Made by a program: the position numbers and the translations under genes
In this document: piece by piece, positions 1-8,015 of the stretch
How the letters are laid out: each line of letters opens with the position of its first letter
Numbering within the stretch: position 1 is the stretch's first letter
Assembly (NCBI GenBank): GCA_025936825.1
Contig: JAICSO010000011.1
Span: 62,001 to 126,000 of the forward strand
Source: Terriglobales bacterium
GTDB lineage: Bacteria > Acidobacteriota > Terriglobia > Terriglobales > Acidobacteriaceae
Reading direction: 5' to 3'
DNA length: 64,000 nucleotides
The notes under the pieces: model-generated
The model's database searches: none
What the model was told of the DNA's origin: nothing
What the model saw: only the letters and a program-made list of their open reading frames with translations

Positions 1-1133
1 TGCTCGACCAGTTCGCGTCCTTGCCGAGCCAACCGTAAGGCTAGAACATCATCGGCCAGCAGGCGCGACAAAGCTGCGCTGAGCGCAGCCGCATCGCCAG
101 CCGGCACCAGCAGGCCCGTTGCGCCATCGGCAATCACTTCCAGATTTCCACCCACCGCACTGGCCACAACCGGCAATCCGGCCGCCATATATTCGAGGAC
201 CGCGTTCGGCATACCCTCGGCCGCCGACGGCAGCACCGCGATATCGCATGCTGCAAGAATGCCTGCGACGTCGTTACGCCGTCCCAGGAACATGAAATTG
301 GCGCCCACGCCCACAGCCTGAGCCGCAGCCTCAAAGTCTTTTCGCTTCTCGCCGTCGCCTACCAGAACAAAATGGGCTTGTGGGAATCGCGAGACTATTT
401 CTGGTGTTGCCGCAATCAGCGTCGGATGCCCCTTGACCTCGGTGTGCATGTTTCCCACCAGCACAATCAGCTTCGCGCGTTGCATCCCTGGAAAAAGCTT
501 GGCCCGCATGCTGGGCGAAGACTCAAAACGCTCAAGATCCACACCGTTGTAAATCACTCGAACTTTATTGGCGGCAAGCCCTTCATCGCTTACCAAGCGT
601 TCACGGATCGTGCGCGCGTTCGTCAGGACCGCCGACGACGCATTCTGCGCTTTCCGCAGCCACCTCTTCCGTTTGCTCTGGTACCAATCGCCATGAGAAA
701 GGTCGCGCTGGCTGGTCACGATGACGGGTACTCCGGCAATTTTCCCCGCAACTACCGCAATCATGTTGGACCACAAATCATGCGCATGGACGACGTCGAA
801 CTTTCCGCGTCGCAAGTAAGCGGCCATTCGGGCCACCTGATACAAGCCTCGCGGAGAATCAATGCCGCCCTTGGGATGAAACTCGACTACGTTCACTGCC
901 GAACCATTCAGTCGCTCGAGCAGAGGCCCTTCTTTACGAAGACAGGCCAGCGTGATGTCATACTTCGCCGGATCCATTCGACGCGCGAGCTCAACCGCTT
1001 GAGTCTCAGTACCGCCAACGCTGAGGGAATCGACGAGATAGAAAATTTTTCGTTTTCGCGGGAAGTTCACATCGCGCACGGGAGTCGGCGGACTCGCCTT
1101 CACTTCGCTCTTTTCCTGCTGCGCCGTGGCCAT
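1..1133 (-). CDS. Glycosyltransferase family 4 (C-terminus cut by window edge)
   Basis: Reading the minus strand from the ATG at 1133 gives an uninterrupted frame of about 377 codons to the window edge, so the gene is partial at its 3' end. Near residue 30 is the GT-B donor-site start (FYLVDSLSVGGTETQAVEL), typical of GT4 retaining glycosyltransferases. Further on come VVHAHDLW, an N-V-R-V-I-Y-N-G-V-D segment and, near the visible end, the sugar-nucleotide binding motif with A-E-G-M-P-N-A-V-L-E. The protein should transfer a sugar from a nucleotide donor to a lipid-linked EPS intermediate in the cytoplasm. It is divergent from the dehydrogenase at 1422 and belongs to the EPS locus. The overlapping plus-strand open frame at 372-1223 is an antisense shadow. 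Donor and acceptor sugars cannot be told from sequence. Confidence 0.9.
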   Translation of the reverse strand, partial: MATAQQEKSEVKASPPTPVRDVNFPRKRKIFYLVDSLSVGGTETQAVELARRMDPAKYDITLACLRKEGPLLERLNGSAVNVVEFHPKGGIDSPRGLYQVARMAAYLRRGKFDVVHAHDLWSNMIAVVAGKIAGVPVIVTSQRDLSHGDWYQSKRKRWLRKAQNASSAVLTNARTIRERLVSDEGLAANKVRVIYNGVDLERFESSPSMRAKLFPGMQRAKLIVLVGNMHTEVKGHPTLIAATPEIVSRFPQAHFVLVGDGEKRKDFEAAAQAVGVGANFMFLGRRNDVAGILAACDIAVLPSAAEGMPNAVLEYMAAGLPVVASAVGGNLEVIADGATGLLVPAGDAAALSAALSRLLADDVLALRLARQGRELVE

Positions 1134-1255
1134 AAAACTCGAACCCCGAAGGTAATCTTATCGCGCCCAGTTAACTTTGCTAGAGTTGCGAGTGGCACCG
1201 GAACTCCGAAGAAAACCAGTTGACTGTGCAACTGTTTGCATACCATTTTTGTCCT

Positions 1256-1291
1256 GATCTGAGGGCCGCTTGAGGGCGGTCGGTTCAGATC
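1256..1291. repeat. Inverted repeat / hairpin upstream of dehydrogenase operon
   Basis: GATCTGA at 1256-1262 pairs with TCAGATC at 1285-1291. Inside it GCCGC (1265-1269) can pair with GCGGT around TTGAG. It lies about 85-120 bases before the start expected from the sigma-54 element at 1349, where activator sites usually sit. Whether it works as DNA or RNA is unknown. Confidence 0.4.
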
Positions 1292-1348
1292 TAAGCTGCT
1301 GAAAATACAATACTAAGCAAGAGTGCGCTTTCGGGGGAATGGACTCTT

Positions 1349-1364
1349 CGGCAAGTGAATTGCG
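1349..1364 (+). promoter_or_regulatory. Candidate sigma-54 promoter for the dehydrogenase/EPS operon
   Basis: The sequence CGGCAAGTGAATTGCG has GG at 1350-1351 and GC at 1362-1363 with exactly 10 bases between, as required for -24/-12 promoters (consensus TGGCACG-N4-TTGCA). It matches 5 of 7 bases at -24 and TTGC at -12. Transcription would start near 1375, leaving a leader of about 47 bases before the ATG at 1422. Confidence 0.55.
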
Positions 1365-1421
1365 GTACTGATTGGTTCCGAATTCACAGACTCTAGGTGT
1401 ATCAAGGATAAAGCACGAATT

Positions 1422-2747
1422 ATGAGCCGGTCTATCAGCGTTTTTGGCCTGGGTTACGTCGGTACTGTCACGGCAGCCTGTTTAGCCAGCAAAGGAAACC
1501 GAGTGATCGGCGTGGACCTCAGCCCGATCAAAGTGAATGCCATGGAGTCCGGTAAGAGCCCGATTGTTGAGCCGCGCGTCTCCGAAATGATCGCGGAATG
1601 CAACAAGGCTTGCCGCCTGCATGCGACCAGCAGCGCCGCGGATGCGGTGATGCAGACAGAAATCTCGTTCCTGTGCGTGGGAACGCCGAGCCTCCGCAAT
1701 GGGAAGCTGGATCTCGGGCACATCGAACCGGTCTGCCGCGAGATCGGTGAAGTTTTGAAAAAGAAAGATTCCTTTCACCTGGTGGTATTGCGGAGTACGG
1801 TTCTGCCGGGAACCGCCGAAAAAATTGTCGTACCCACGCTCGAGAAAGCCAGCGGTAAGAAGTTGGGCGAGGGCTTCGGCGTTTGCGTTAATCCAGAATT
1901 CATGCGCGAGGGCACGGCAGTCGCGGACTTTTTGGAACCGTCGATGACTGTGATTGGGTCATCCGATCCGGCGCACAGCGCAATCCTTGCCGATCTTTAT
2001 AGCTGGGTGCCTGGTCGGGTCTTCCAGACGACATTCACCACTGCCGAAATGGTCAAGTATGTCTGCAATGCCTGGCACGCTGTGAAGGTCGGCTTTGCGA
2101 ACGAGATCGGCACTTTGGCGAAGCACCAGAACGTTGACGCTGAGGCCGTAACGGAAATTTTTACTGCCGACACCAAACTCAATGTCTCGCCAACGTACTT
2201 GAAGCCCGGATTCGCCTTCGGCGGATCATGCCTGCCGAAGGACGTGCGCGCGCTTACCTATCGCGCAAAGGAACTTGACCTCAGCTTGCCTCTGCTCGAG
2301 TCGGTTATGCCCAGCAACGACGAACATCTGGAGCGCGCGATCGAGTTGATTCTCGAAACCGGCAAGAAGAAGATTGCGATGTTAGGCATCAGCTTCAAAG
2401 CTGCAACCGACGATCTGCGAGAAAGCCCGCAAGTCCAGCTCGTGAAGCGCCTGCTCGGGGAGGGCCGGGATCTGAAAATCTGGGACGATAACGTCTCCCT
2501 TGGGCGCCTCATCGGATCGAATCGCCAGTACATCGAAGAAGTGATCCCGCATATCGGATCGCTGCTACGCCCAACGCTCGACGAGGTGCTGCAGGATGCT
2601 GACGTGATCGTGATCGGCACGCGCGGGGTCAAGCGCGACGAACTGCAGTCCAAGCTCAAGCCCGGGCAGGTTGTTATTGATCTTGTGAACCTCGAAAAAG
2701 ATCGCAGGCTAAAAAGCGCGGGAGCCTACGCAGGGATTTGTTGGTAG
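1422..2747 (+). CDS. UDP-glucose/GDP-mannose 6-dehydrogenase family (AlgD-like)
   Basis: This 441-residue protein should oxidise a nucleotide hexose to the uronic acid with two NAD+, supplying acidic sugar for the EPS. The N-terminal Rossmann motif GLGYVGTVTAACLA begins at about residue 9, the family signature NPEFMREGTAVADF is near 155, and the catalytic cysteine lies in the GGSCLPKD motif near 270. The C-terminal UDP-binding-type domain follows, and the protein ends in AGICW. The sequence as a whole (for example LDLGHIEPVCREIG, and NAWHAVKVGFANEIG before the catalytic loop) resembles GDP-mannose dehydrogenase AlgD more than UDP-glucose dehydrogenase, so GDP-mannuronate is a fair guess, but the substrate is not proven. 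It leads the rightward EPS gene block behind a candidate sigma-54 promoter. Confidence 0.93.
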   Translation: MSRSISVFGLGYVGTVTAACLASKGNRVIGVDLSPIKVNAMESGKSPIVEPRVSEMIAECNKACRLHATSSAADAVMQTEISFLCVGTPSLRNGKLDLGHIEPVCREIGEVLKKKDSFHLVVLRSTVLPGTAEKIVVPTLEKASGKKLGEGFGVCVNPEFMREGTAVADFLEPSMTVIGSSDPAHSAILADLYSWVPGRVFQTTFTTAEMVKYVCNAWHAVKVGFANEIGTLAKHQNVDAEAVTEIFTADTKLNVSPTYLKPGFAFGGSCLPKDVRALTYRAKELDLSLPLLESVMPSNDEHLERAIELILETGKKKIAMLGISFKAATDDLRESPQVQLVKRLLGEGRDLKIWDDNVSLGRLIGSNRQYIEEVIPHIGSLLRPTLDEVLQDADVIVIGTRGVKRDELQSKLKPGQVVIDLVNLEKDRRLKSAGAYAGICW

Positions 2748-2795
2748 CACACCGGCGCTTTAGGAATAAGATTTGATCACCGCGCAGCTCAGGCC

Positions 2796-4019
2796 ATGCG
2801 AATTCTCTGGGTCAAAGCCGGCAAGTTGCTTCCTGTCGATACGGGCGGGAAGATCCGTTCCTTCAACATCCTTAAGAAACTGGCGCGCCACAACGCCTTG
2901 ACTACCTTGTCCTATTACGGCGGCGCGAAGGATCTGAGCTACGAAGCAGCACTGGCTAAGGAACTGCCGGGAGCGCGTTGCATTCACACCGCAGCGCCGG
3001 AAGGTGGACTCGCACAAGCCTTCGATTATTTGCGTCGCTTGCCGAACTCCGCGCCGTATGCAGTGACAAAATTCACTGACCCAAAAGTTCAGCAGACCCT
3101 TCGCGAGTGGCTGCAGGCCCGCCAATTCGACGTTGCAGTTTGTGACTTTCTCTCGGCATCACTCAATTTTCCTCAGCAACTGCCGCTTCCGTGCGTGCTG
3201 TTTCAGCACAACGTGGAAAGTTCGCTCTGGGCGCGAATGGCGAAGACAGAAGCAAATCCGGTGCGAAAGATGTCGTACAAAATCGAAGCCGGCAAGATGG
3301 AGCGCTATGAGCGTGAGGCCTTGCGCCGGTTTCATCACGTCATTGCGGTGTCGGAGACTGACAAGCAGCAAATGCTGGCGATGGATCCGACCTGCTCCAT
3401 TAGCGTGGTACCGACCGGAGTGGACACGGAGAAGTACCAAGTCTTTCCTTCCGCCAGCGGCGATCCACCGCGCGTCGTCTTCACCGGTTCCATGGACTGG
3501 GAGCCCAATATTGACGCCATGGAGTGGTTCTGCCGTGAAATTTGGCCGGCCATTGTTCGGAAATTCCCACAAGCGAAGTTTCAGATTGTAGGTCGCAATC
3601 CGCATGCACGAGTGAAGCAACTGGCATCCGCAACCGTTGAGGTCACAGGCACCGTTCCGTCTGTTTCGGATTATCTGCGCGACGCCGCGGTCGTGATCGT
3701 CCCTTTGAGAATCGGCGGCGGTACGCGCCTCAAGATTTTCGAAGCCATGGCGATGGGTAAAGCGCTGGTGTCGACCACCATTGGTGCCGAGGGACTCGAC
3801 GTTACCAGCGGCGAGAACTGCATTCTGGCGGATGAACCAAGCAACTTCGGTGACAGCATCCTCACGTTGCTGAGCGATATCCAACTGCGGCGCAAGTATG
3901 AGAAGGCCGCGGCGGCCCTTGCGGCACGCTACGATTGGTCGAACATCGCGCGGCAATTCGAAGATGTTCTGCAGAACGCAATCGGTGCGGCGCAAACTCC
4001 GCAACTGGTGAATTCATGA
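2796..4019 (+). CDS. Glycosyltransferase family 4, exosortase/EPS-associated type
   Basis: This 407-residue GT-B glycosyltransferase opens with MRILWVKAGKLLPVDTGGK, the acceptor-side glycine loop, and resembles the Stp1-type sugar transferases found with exosortase EPS loci. The C-terminal half carries VVFTGSMDWEPNIDAMEWF, FQIVGRNP, VPLRIGGGTRLKIFEAMAMG and a following E residue (AEGLDV), the nucleotide-sugar binding elements. It should add one sugar to the growing lipid-linked repeat unit. Its TGA overlaps the next gene's ATG by 4 bases, suggesting translational coupling to the ATP-grasp gene. Sugar specificity is unknown. Confidence 0.9.
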   Translation: MRILWVKAGKLLPVDTGGKIRSFNILKKLARHNALTTLSYYGGAKDLSYEAALAKELPGARCIHTAAPEGGLAQAFDYLRRLPNSAPYAVTKFTDPKVQQTLREWLQARQFDVAVCDFLSASLNFPQQLPLPCVLFQHNVESSLWARMAKTEANPVRKMSYKIEAGKMERYEREALRRFHHVIAVSETDKQQMLAMDPTCSISVVPTGVDTEKYQVFPSASGDPPRVVFTGSMDWEPNIDAMEWFCREIWPAIVRKFPQAKFQIVGRNPHARVKQLASATVEVTGTVPSVSDYLRDAAVVIVPLRIGGGTRLKIFEAMAMGKALVSTTIGAEGLDVTSGENCILADEPSNFGDSILTLLSDIQLRRKYEKAAAALAARYDWSNIARQFEDVLQNAIGAAQTPQLVNS

Positions 4020-5251
4020 GAGTCCTGGTGCTCGATGGGAACCAGAACCAGGCAATCGCCTGCGTGCGCTCGCTCGCAGCGAAAGGACATACAGTTCTCG
4101 TCGGGAACACTTCGAATTGGAGCAAGGCCGGATGGTCGCGCTCCTGCGCAGGCACGTTTGTATATCCATCCCCACGCGATGGCAATCGCATGATCGCGAG
4201 CCTTGCCGAACTGGCACGGCAGGTACCCGGAACATTGGTTCTGCCGATGTCGGATGCGACCACGCTGATGATCTCTGCCAATCGTGAGGCCTTGCTAGAA
4301 GCCGGCGCGAAGCTGGTTATGCCGGCGCACGAGGATGCGATGCACGCCGCCGACAAAAGCTTCACGACCGAGCTTGCGCAGTCGCTTGGCATCGCCGTCC
4401 CGCGCAGCGTGGCCATTTCCAGCGCTGCGGAAGCGCGTGCACAAGCCACCTCGCTTCCCTATCCTGTCGTCCTCAAGCCGCGCAGTTCTGAGGAACAGGA
4501 GGGTAGTGGTGCTTCCCAAAGCACGGGGCGTCCGCTCTACGCGCGTAATCAGCATGAATTTCAGCGTGCTTATGACGAACTGAGTAAGCGGGCCAACTCT
4601 GTACTCGTACAGGAATTCATTTCGGGAGGCGGTACCGGCTATTTCGCGCTAATGCGCAACGCCGAGTTGCGGCTCGAATTCGCCCATCGTCGTATTCGCG
4701 ATGTGCACCCCACGGGCTCGGGCAGCGCGGTGCGCGCGAGCATCAAGCCTGATCCCAAACTCCGCGAGGCTTCACTCGCGATTTTAAAGGCTCTGAACTG
4801 GCATGGTGTGGCAATGGTCGAATTTCGCCAGCGTCCCGATGGCGAGCTCGTATTCCTGGAAGTGAATGGCCGGTTCTGGAACTCTCTGCCGTTGGCCTGC
4901 TACTCGGGCGCGGATTTTCCTGCGGCGCTCGCCGAAATTGCGGAGCATGGCGACTGCCCGATGGTTACGGGCTACAAGGTGGGCGTCCGTTGCCGCTGGC
5001 TTTCTGGCGACTTCCGTCACCTGCTCGCAGTTTGGCGTGGAGCTCCCGAAGGATATCCGGCGAAATTTCCCGGGCGGATGAGCACGCTTATTAACGTACT
5101 CACCCCGGTACCAGGCACATATCACGACAATTTTCAGTTAGGCGATCCTTTGCCCGAACTAGGTGACTGGGTGTCGATCGTGCAGCGCGTTTTCGAAAAG
5201 AAGAAAATGAAGGAACAGTTGAGTGCTGAAGGGCGCTATTCACATTCATAG
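4016..5251 (+). CDS. ATP-grasp family ligase
   Basis: This 411-residue protein is chosen to start at the ATG at 4016, which overlaps the upstream stop (ATGA); an earlier frame-open start at 3935 lies inside the previous gene. An N-terminal nucleotide-like fold (MRVLVLDGNQNQAIACVRSLAAKGH) is followed by ATP-grasp elements: VVLKPRSSEEQEGSG near residue 155, VQEFISGGGTGYFAL near 200, and the metal-binding VFLEVNGRFWNSLPLA near 285. It resembles carbamoyl-phosphate-synthase-like ATP-grasp proteins, which join a carboxylate to an amine or similar nucleophile. In this EPS operon it may couple an amino acid or other acid to a sugar, for instance to an amino group or uronic carboxylate. That role is inference. 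Confidence 0.85.
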   Translation: MRVLVLDGNQNQAIACVRSLAAKGHTVLVGNTSNWSKAGWSRSCAGTFVYPSPRDGNRMIASLAELARQVPGTLVLPMSDATTLMISANREALLEAGAKLVMPAHEDAMHAADKSFTTELAQSLGIAVPRSVAISSAAEARAQATSLPYPVVLKPRSSEEQEGSGASQSTGRPLYARNQHEFQRAYDELSKRANSVLVQEFISGGGTGYFALMRNAELRLEFAHRRIRDVHPTGSGSAVRASIKPDPKLREASLAILKALNWHGVAMVEFRQRPDGELVFLEVNGRFWNSLPLACYSGADFPAALAEIAEHGDCPMVTGYKVGVRCRWLSGDFRHLLAVWRGAPEGYPAKFPGRMSTLINVLTPVPGTYHDNFQLGDPLPELGDWVSIVQRVFEKKKMKEQLSAEGRYSHS

Positions 5252-6017
5252 CACGTACTCTGACGGTGAATTCACGTTGCCGGAGCTGCGCGCGCTTTTC
5301 ACCGCCGAAGGTTGCCGTTTTGTCTGCATGACCGACCACGCCGAGTGGTTCGATGAGCGCAGCCTGGCCGCCTACATCGCGGAATGTGCAGCATTATCCG
5401 ACGACAAATTCCGATTCGTGCACGGAATGGAGTATGAGTGCGAGCAGCGCATGCATATTCTCGGATATGGTGCGGAGAAGCTGGCATCGACGCAAGACCC
5501 TCAGCAAGTTATCCGACACATAGACGCGCAGAATGCGATTTCAGTGATTGCGCACCCGAAAGACGTCTTCTTTCCATGGATTGAAAGCTTCGAGACGCTG
5601 CCAGCCGGCATCGAAACGTGGAATTCCAAGTACGACAGCCGTTATGCACCGCGTCCAGGAACTTTCGCCTTGCAGCAGAGACTTCAGCAGCGCAAGCCCG
5701 GCATGCTTGCTTTCTACGGGCAAGACTTGCACTGGAAAAAACAGTTTCATGAGCTTTTTGTAGAACTGAACTGCGAGTCCAACAACTCCGCGACGATTCT
5801 CGAGACGCTGCGTCGCGGCAACTACACCGGAATCAAAGATGACCTCTCGCTGCCTTCCAGCGGCAAACTTCCCGGCGAACTGCTTGCCGAATTCGAGCGC
5901 CAGCATCGCAAGTCGGACCGCATGCGCAACGTATTCAAGTCGGGCAAAAAGGTTCTCGACCGCATCGGCATTAAGGTCCCAGCGACCGTGAAAGCCAAAT
6001 TGCGAGGAATCTTCTGA
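5223..6017 (+). CDS. PHP-domain metal-dependent phosphoesterase-like protein
   Basis: The 264-residue protein starts at a GTG (5223) overlapping the ATP-grasp gene by 29 bases. PHP motifs are clear: GAIHIHSTYSDGEFTLPEL at the N-terminus, CMTDHAEW near 36-43, HGMEYECEQRMHILGYG near 65-80 and VIAHPKDVF near 105. These histidines and acidic residues bind two or three metal ions in phosphoesterases such as histidinol phosphatase and in tyrosine-protein phosphatases of capsule loci. Here it could dephosphorylate a sugar or polysaccharide intermediate, or the tyrosine kinase encoded at 15810; neither is shown. It is flanked without gaps by the ATP-grasp and deacetylase genes, so the three probably act together. 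Confidence 0.85.
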   Translation: MLKGAIHIHSTYSDGEFTLPELRALFTAEGCRFVCMTDHAEWFDERSLAAYIAECAALSDDKFRFVHGMEYECEQRMHILGYGAEKLASTQDPQQVIRHIDAQNAISVIAHPKDVFFPWIESFETLPAGIETWNSKYDSRYAPRPGTFALQQRLQQRKPGMLAFYGQDLHWKKQFHELFVELNCESNNSATILETLRRGNYTGIKDDLSLPSSGKLPGELLAEFERQHRKSDRMRNVFKSGKKVLDRIGIKVPATVKAKLRGIF

Positions 6018-6793
6018 TGAGTGCCGGGGGCACAGTTTGCCTGATGTACCACGAGATCCAACTACCCGGGCGAAAGCTCTGCGACTCTGACCCGGGGTAC
6101 GCGAAATATGCAGTGAGTATCACAAGTTTTCGCGAACAGATGCAGTTCTTGAAGGATTCAGGCACGCCCGGCATCAACATTTCTCAACTGCTTTCCTCCC
6201 CAGGCAACGGAGTTGCGTTGACCTTCGACGACGGTTGCGAAACTGATCTGATCACGGCCACGCCACTGCTCAAGGAACTCGGATTTAGCGCGACCTTTTA
6301 CATAACTGTCGGTTTTCTCGGTAATCGCGGCTTCATGTCGAAGCAGCAGGTGCGGGGACTCGTCCAATCTGGGATGGAAATCGGCTGTCACTCCCTAAGC
6401 CATCCTTACCTCACCGATCTCGATGAAGCAGGTCTTCGCCGGGAGATTGCGGACGCCAAGAAGCAACTGGAAGATATCTCTGGTATATCGATCCACCACT
6501 ACTCTTGTCCCGGCGGCCGTTGGGACGAACGGGTTGTGGACATCGCCAGGCAGGCCGGTTATGAATCCATCGCAACGAGCGAGATTGGACTGAATACCTC
6601 CAAAACAAACCGATACTCACTGGCGCGAATCGCGGTTACTGAAGAGGTTACCTTGACCCAGTTTCGGCGTTTGTGCTCTGGAAGTGGTCTGTGGAGCAAA
6701 GGGCTCAAGAGTGGAGGCCTGAAGATCGCCAAACGAATGATGGGCAATTCTGCTTACAACCGCGTACGGTCCGTACTACTAAAGGACTCGTAA
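6017..6793 (+). CDS. Polysaccharide deacetylase (NodB-type, CE4)
   Basis: This 258-residue protein contains the NodB fold motifs: VALTFDDGCETD near residue 70 (catalytic base Asp and metal Asp), and GCHSLSHPYLTDL near 122 (the two metal-ligand histidines), followed by YSCPGGRWDERV near 160. The start of the chain (CLMYHEI) is the usual beginning of the exosortase-associated deacetylases. It should remove N- or O-acetyl groups from the EPS chain or a precursor. No signal peptide is visible, so it may act on a cytoplasmic intermediate, unlike secreted family members. Its ATG overlaps the preceding TGA (TGATG), giving a tightly coupled set. Confidence 0.9.
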   Translation: MSAGGTVCLMYHEIQLPGRKLCDSDPGYAKYAVSITSFREQMQFLKDSGTPGINISQLLSSPGNGVALTFDDGCETDLITATPLLKELGFSATFYITVGFLGNRGFMSKQQVRGLVQSGMEIGCHSLSHPYLTDLDEAGLRREIADAKKQLEDISGISIHHYSCPGGRWDERVVDIARQAGYESIATSEIGLNTSKTNRYSLARIAVTEEVTLTQFRRLCSGSGLWSKGLKSGGLKIAKRMMGNSAYNRVRSVLLKDS

Positions 6794-6905
6794 TCTCTGA
6801 GCTTTGGATTTTTGAGCCCTTCACTAGCACCAAAGTTTTACTCATGGTACAAGGAAGCTAGCCGCTTTCGTCAGACACCACATAGACTGAATAAGGGAAC
6901 CCGTT

Positions 6906-7988
6906 TTGAGTCACTTGGAAAGCGCCTTGTCTCCTCCGGATCGTAGTCCGGGAACGACAGAAATACCGCCACCGGTTTCGCAAGCCAACGACTCAGTTCT
7001 GGTCAGCGTAGTGATTCCTGCCTATCGCTGTGCTCAGTACATTGTGCAGGGGATCGACTCGGTACTGAACCAATCGTTTTCCAACCATGAGATATTGGTT
7101 GTCAACGATGGCTCGCCCGACACGGCGGAACTCGAGGCCGCGCTAGCTCCCTACACAGGAAGGATCCGCTACTTCAAGCAATCCACCAAGGGTCCCTCCG
7201 GTGCACGAAACACCGGTATCCGCAACGCCTTCGGCAAGTACGTCGCTTTTCTGGATGGTGACGATTATTGGACGCCGGATCACTTGGCCAAGAACATTAG
7301 TATTCTCGAGCGCGATCCAACCCTAGCACTGGTTTACTGTGACTGCATTCTAGTCAAGAACGACCAGCCGTACAGCCGGGTGTTCTACGTTCAAAATCAA
7401 CCGAGCACGGTGACGTTCGAAACTCTACTCCTGCAGAGTTCCACAATCAGCACGTCGTCCGTCGTGGTCTCACGCGACGCGATTCTTGCCGCTGGCGGTT
7501 TCGATGAAGCGCTCTACCGCTGTGAGGATTTCGATATGTGGCTTCGGTTGGCGTTCTCGGGTGGCCGAATGGCGTACCACCCGGACGCCGAAGTCTATCA
7601 CCGCATGCACGAAATCAGCCTGTCGGCCGACAGCCTCGCCATGATCAAAGATCGGGTTCGCGTCTATGACAAGACTGCTTCTGCCCTGAACGTTTCGAAA
7701 GAGCAAAAGCTGATCATTCGGCGGATGGTCACGAAATCTCAAAGCGACGGCTACATTGAACAGTTGAAGGATGCTCTCGATCGCCAGGATTATGCTGAAG
7801 CTCGTGAAGCCGCGGAGCGGGCCCTTTCCGTGGAGAGCACATGGAAGCTTCGATTGGCAAAGCTGGGGTTGCGCTTATCGCCGCGTGCCTTTGGACTCTT
7901 CCACCGTTCGCGATCGATCTTCCTGCAGAAGCGGCAACAGGATATTGATTCCGTTGTCAGTAACGGTCAGCCTGTAAGCCAGGGGTAG
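6906..7988 (+). CDS. Glycosyltransferase family 2
   Basis: The 360-residue protein appears to start at TTG 6906, after a 112-base gap from the deacetylase gene. It has the GT-A nucleotide binding start VSVVIPAYRCAQYIVQGIDSVLNQ near 38, VVNDGSPDT near 72 and the DXD-type metal site FLDGDDYW near 122. The acceptor-side segment CEDFDMWLRLAF contains the ED pair typical of family 2. The C-terminal third is helical without further motifs. It probably adds a sugar to the EPS repeat unit. It ends 27 bases before the convergent amidotransferase gene. Confidence 0.88.
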   Translation: MSHLESALSPPDRSPGTTEIPPPVSQANDSVLVSVVIPAYRCAQYIVQGIDSVLNQSFSNHEILVVNDGSPDTAELEAALAPYTGRIRYFKQSTKGPSGARNTGIRNAFGKYVAFLDGDDYWTPDHLAKNISILERDPTLALVYCDCILVKNDQPYSRVFYVQNQPSTVTFETLLLQSSTISTSSVVVSRDAILAAGGFDEALYRCEDFDMWLRLAFSGGRMAYHPDAEVYHRMHEISLSADSLAMIKDRVRVYDKTASALNVSKEQKLIIRRMVTKSQSDGYIEQLKDALDRQDYAEAREAAERALSVESTWKLRLAKLGLRLSPRAFGLFHRSRSIFLQKRQQDIDSVVSNGQPVSQG

Positions 7989-8015
7989 TGCACTCGGCCC
8001 GCGGTCTACAAAAAC

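Noticed and set aside
372-1223. 283-codon plus-strand open frame
   Set aside because: It lies antisense to a clear GT4 glycosyltransferase that is open through the window edge; the translated protein has no recognisable motif.
1300-1312. TACAAT as a sigma-70 -10 element before the dehydrogenase
   Set aside because: The -35 region at the right distance (GTTCAG) is poor, and the sigma-54 element downstream is the better candidate.
3159-4004. 281-codon minus-strand open frame
   Set aside because: It is antisense to the well-supported glycosyltransferase at 2796 and shows no domain features.
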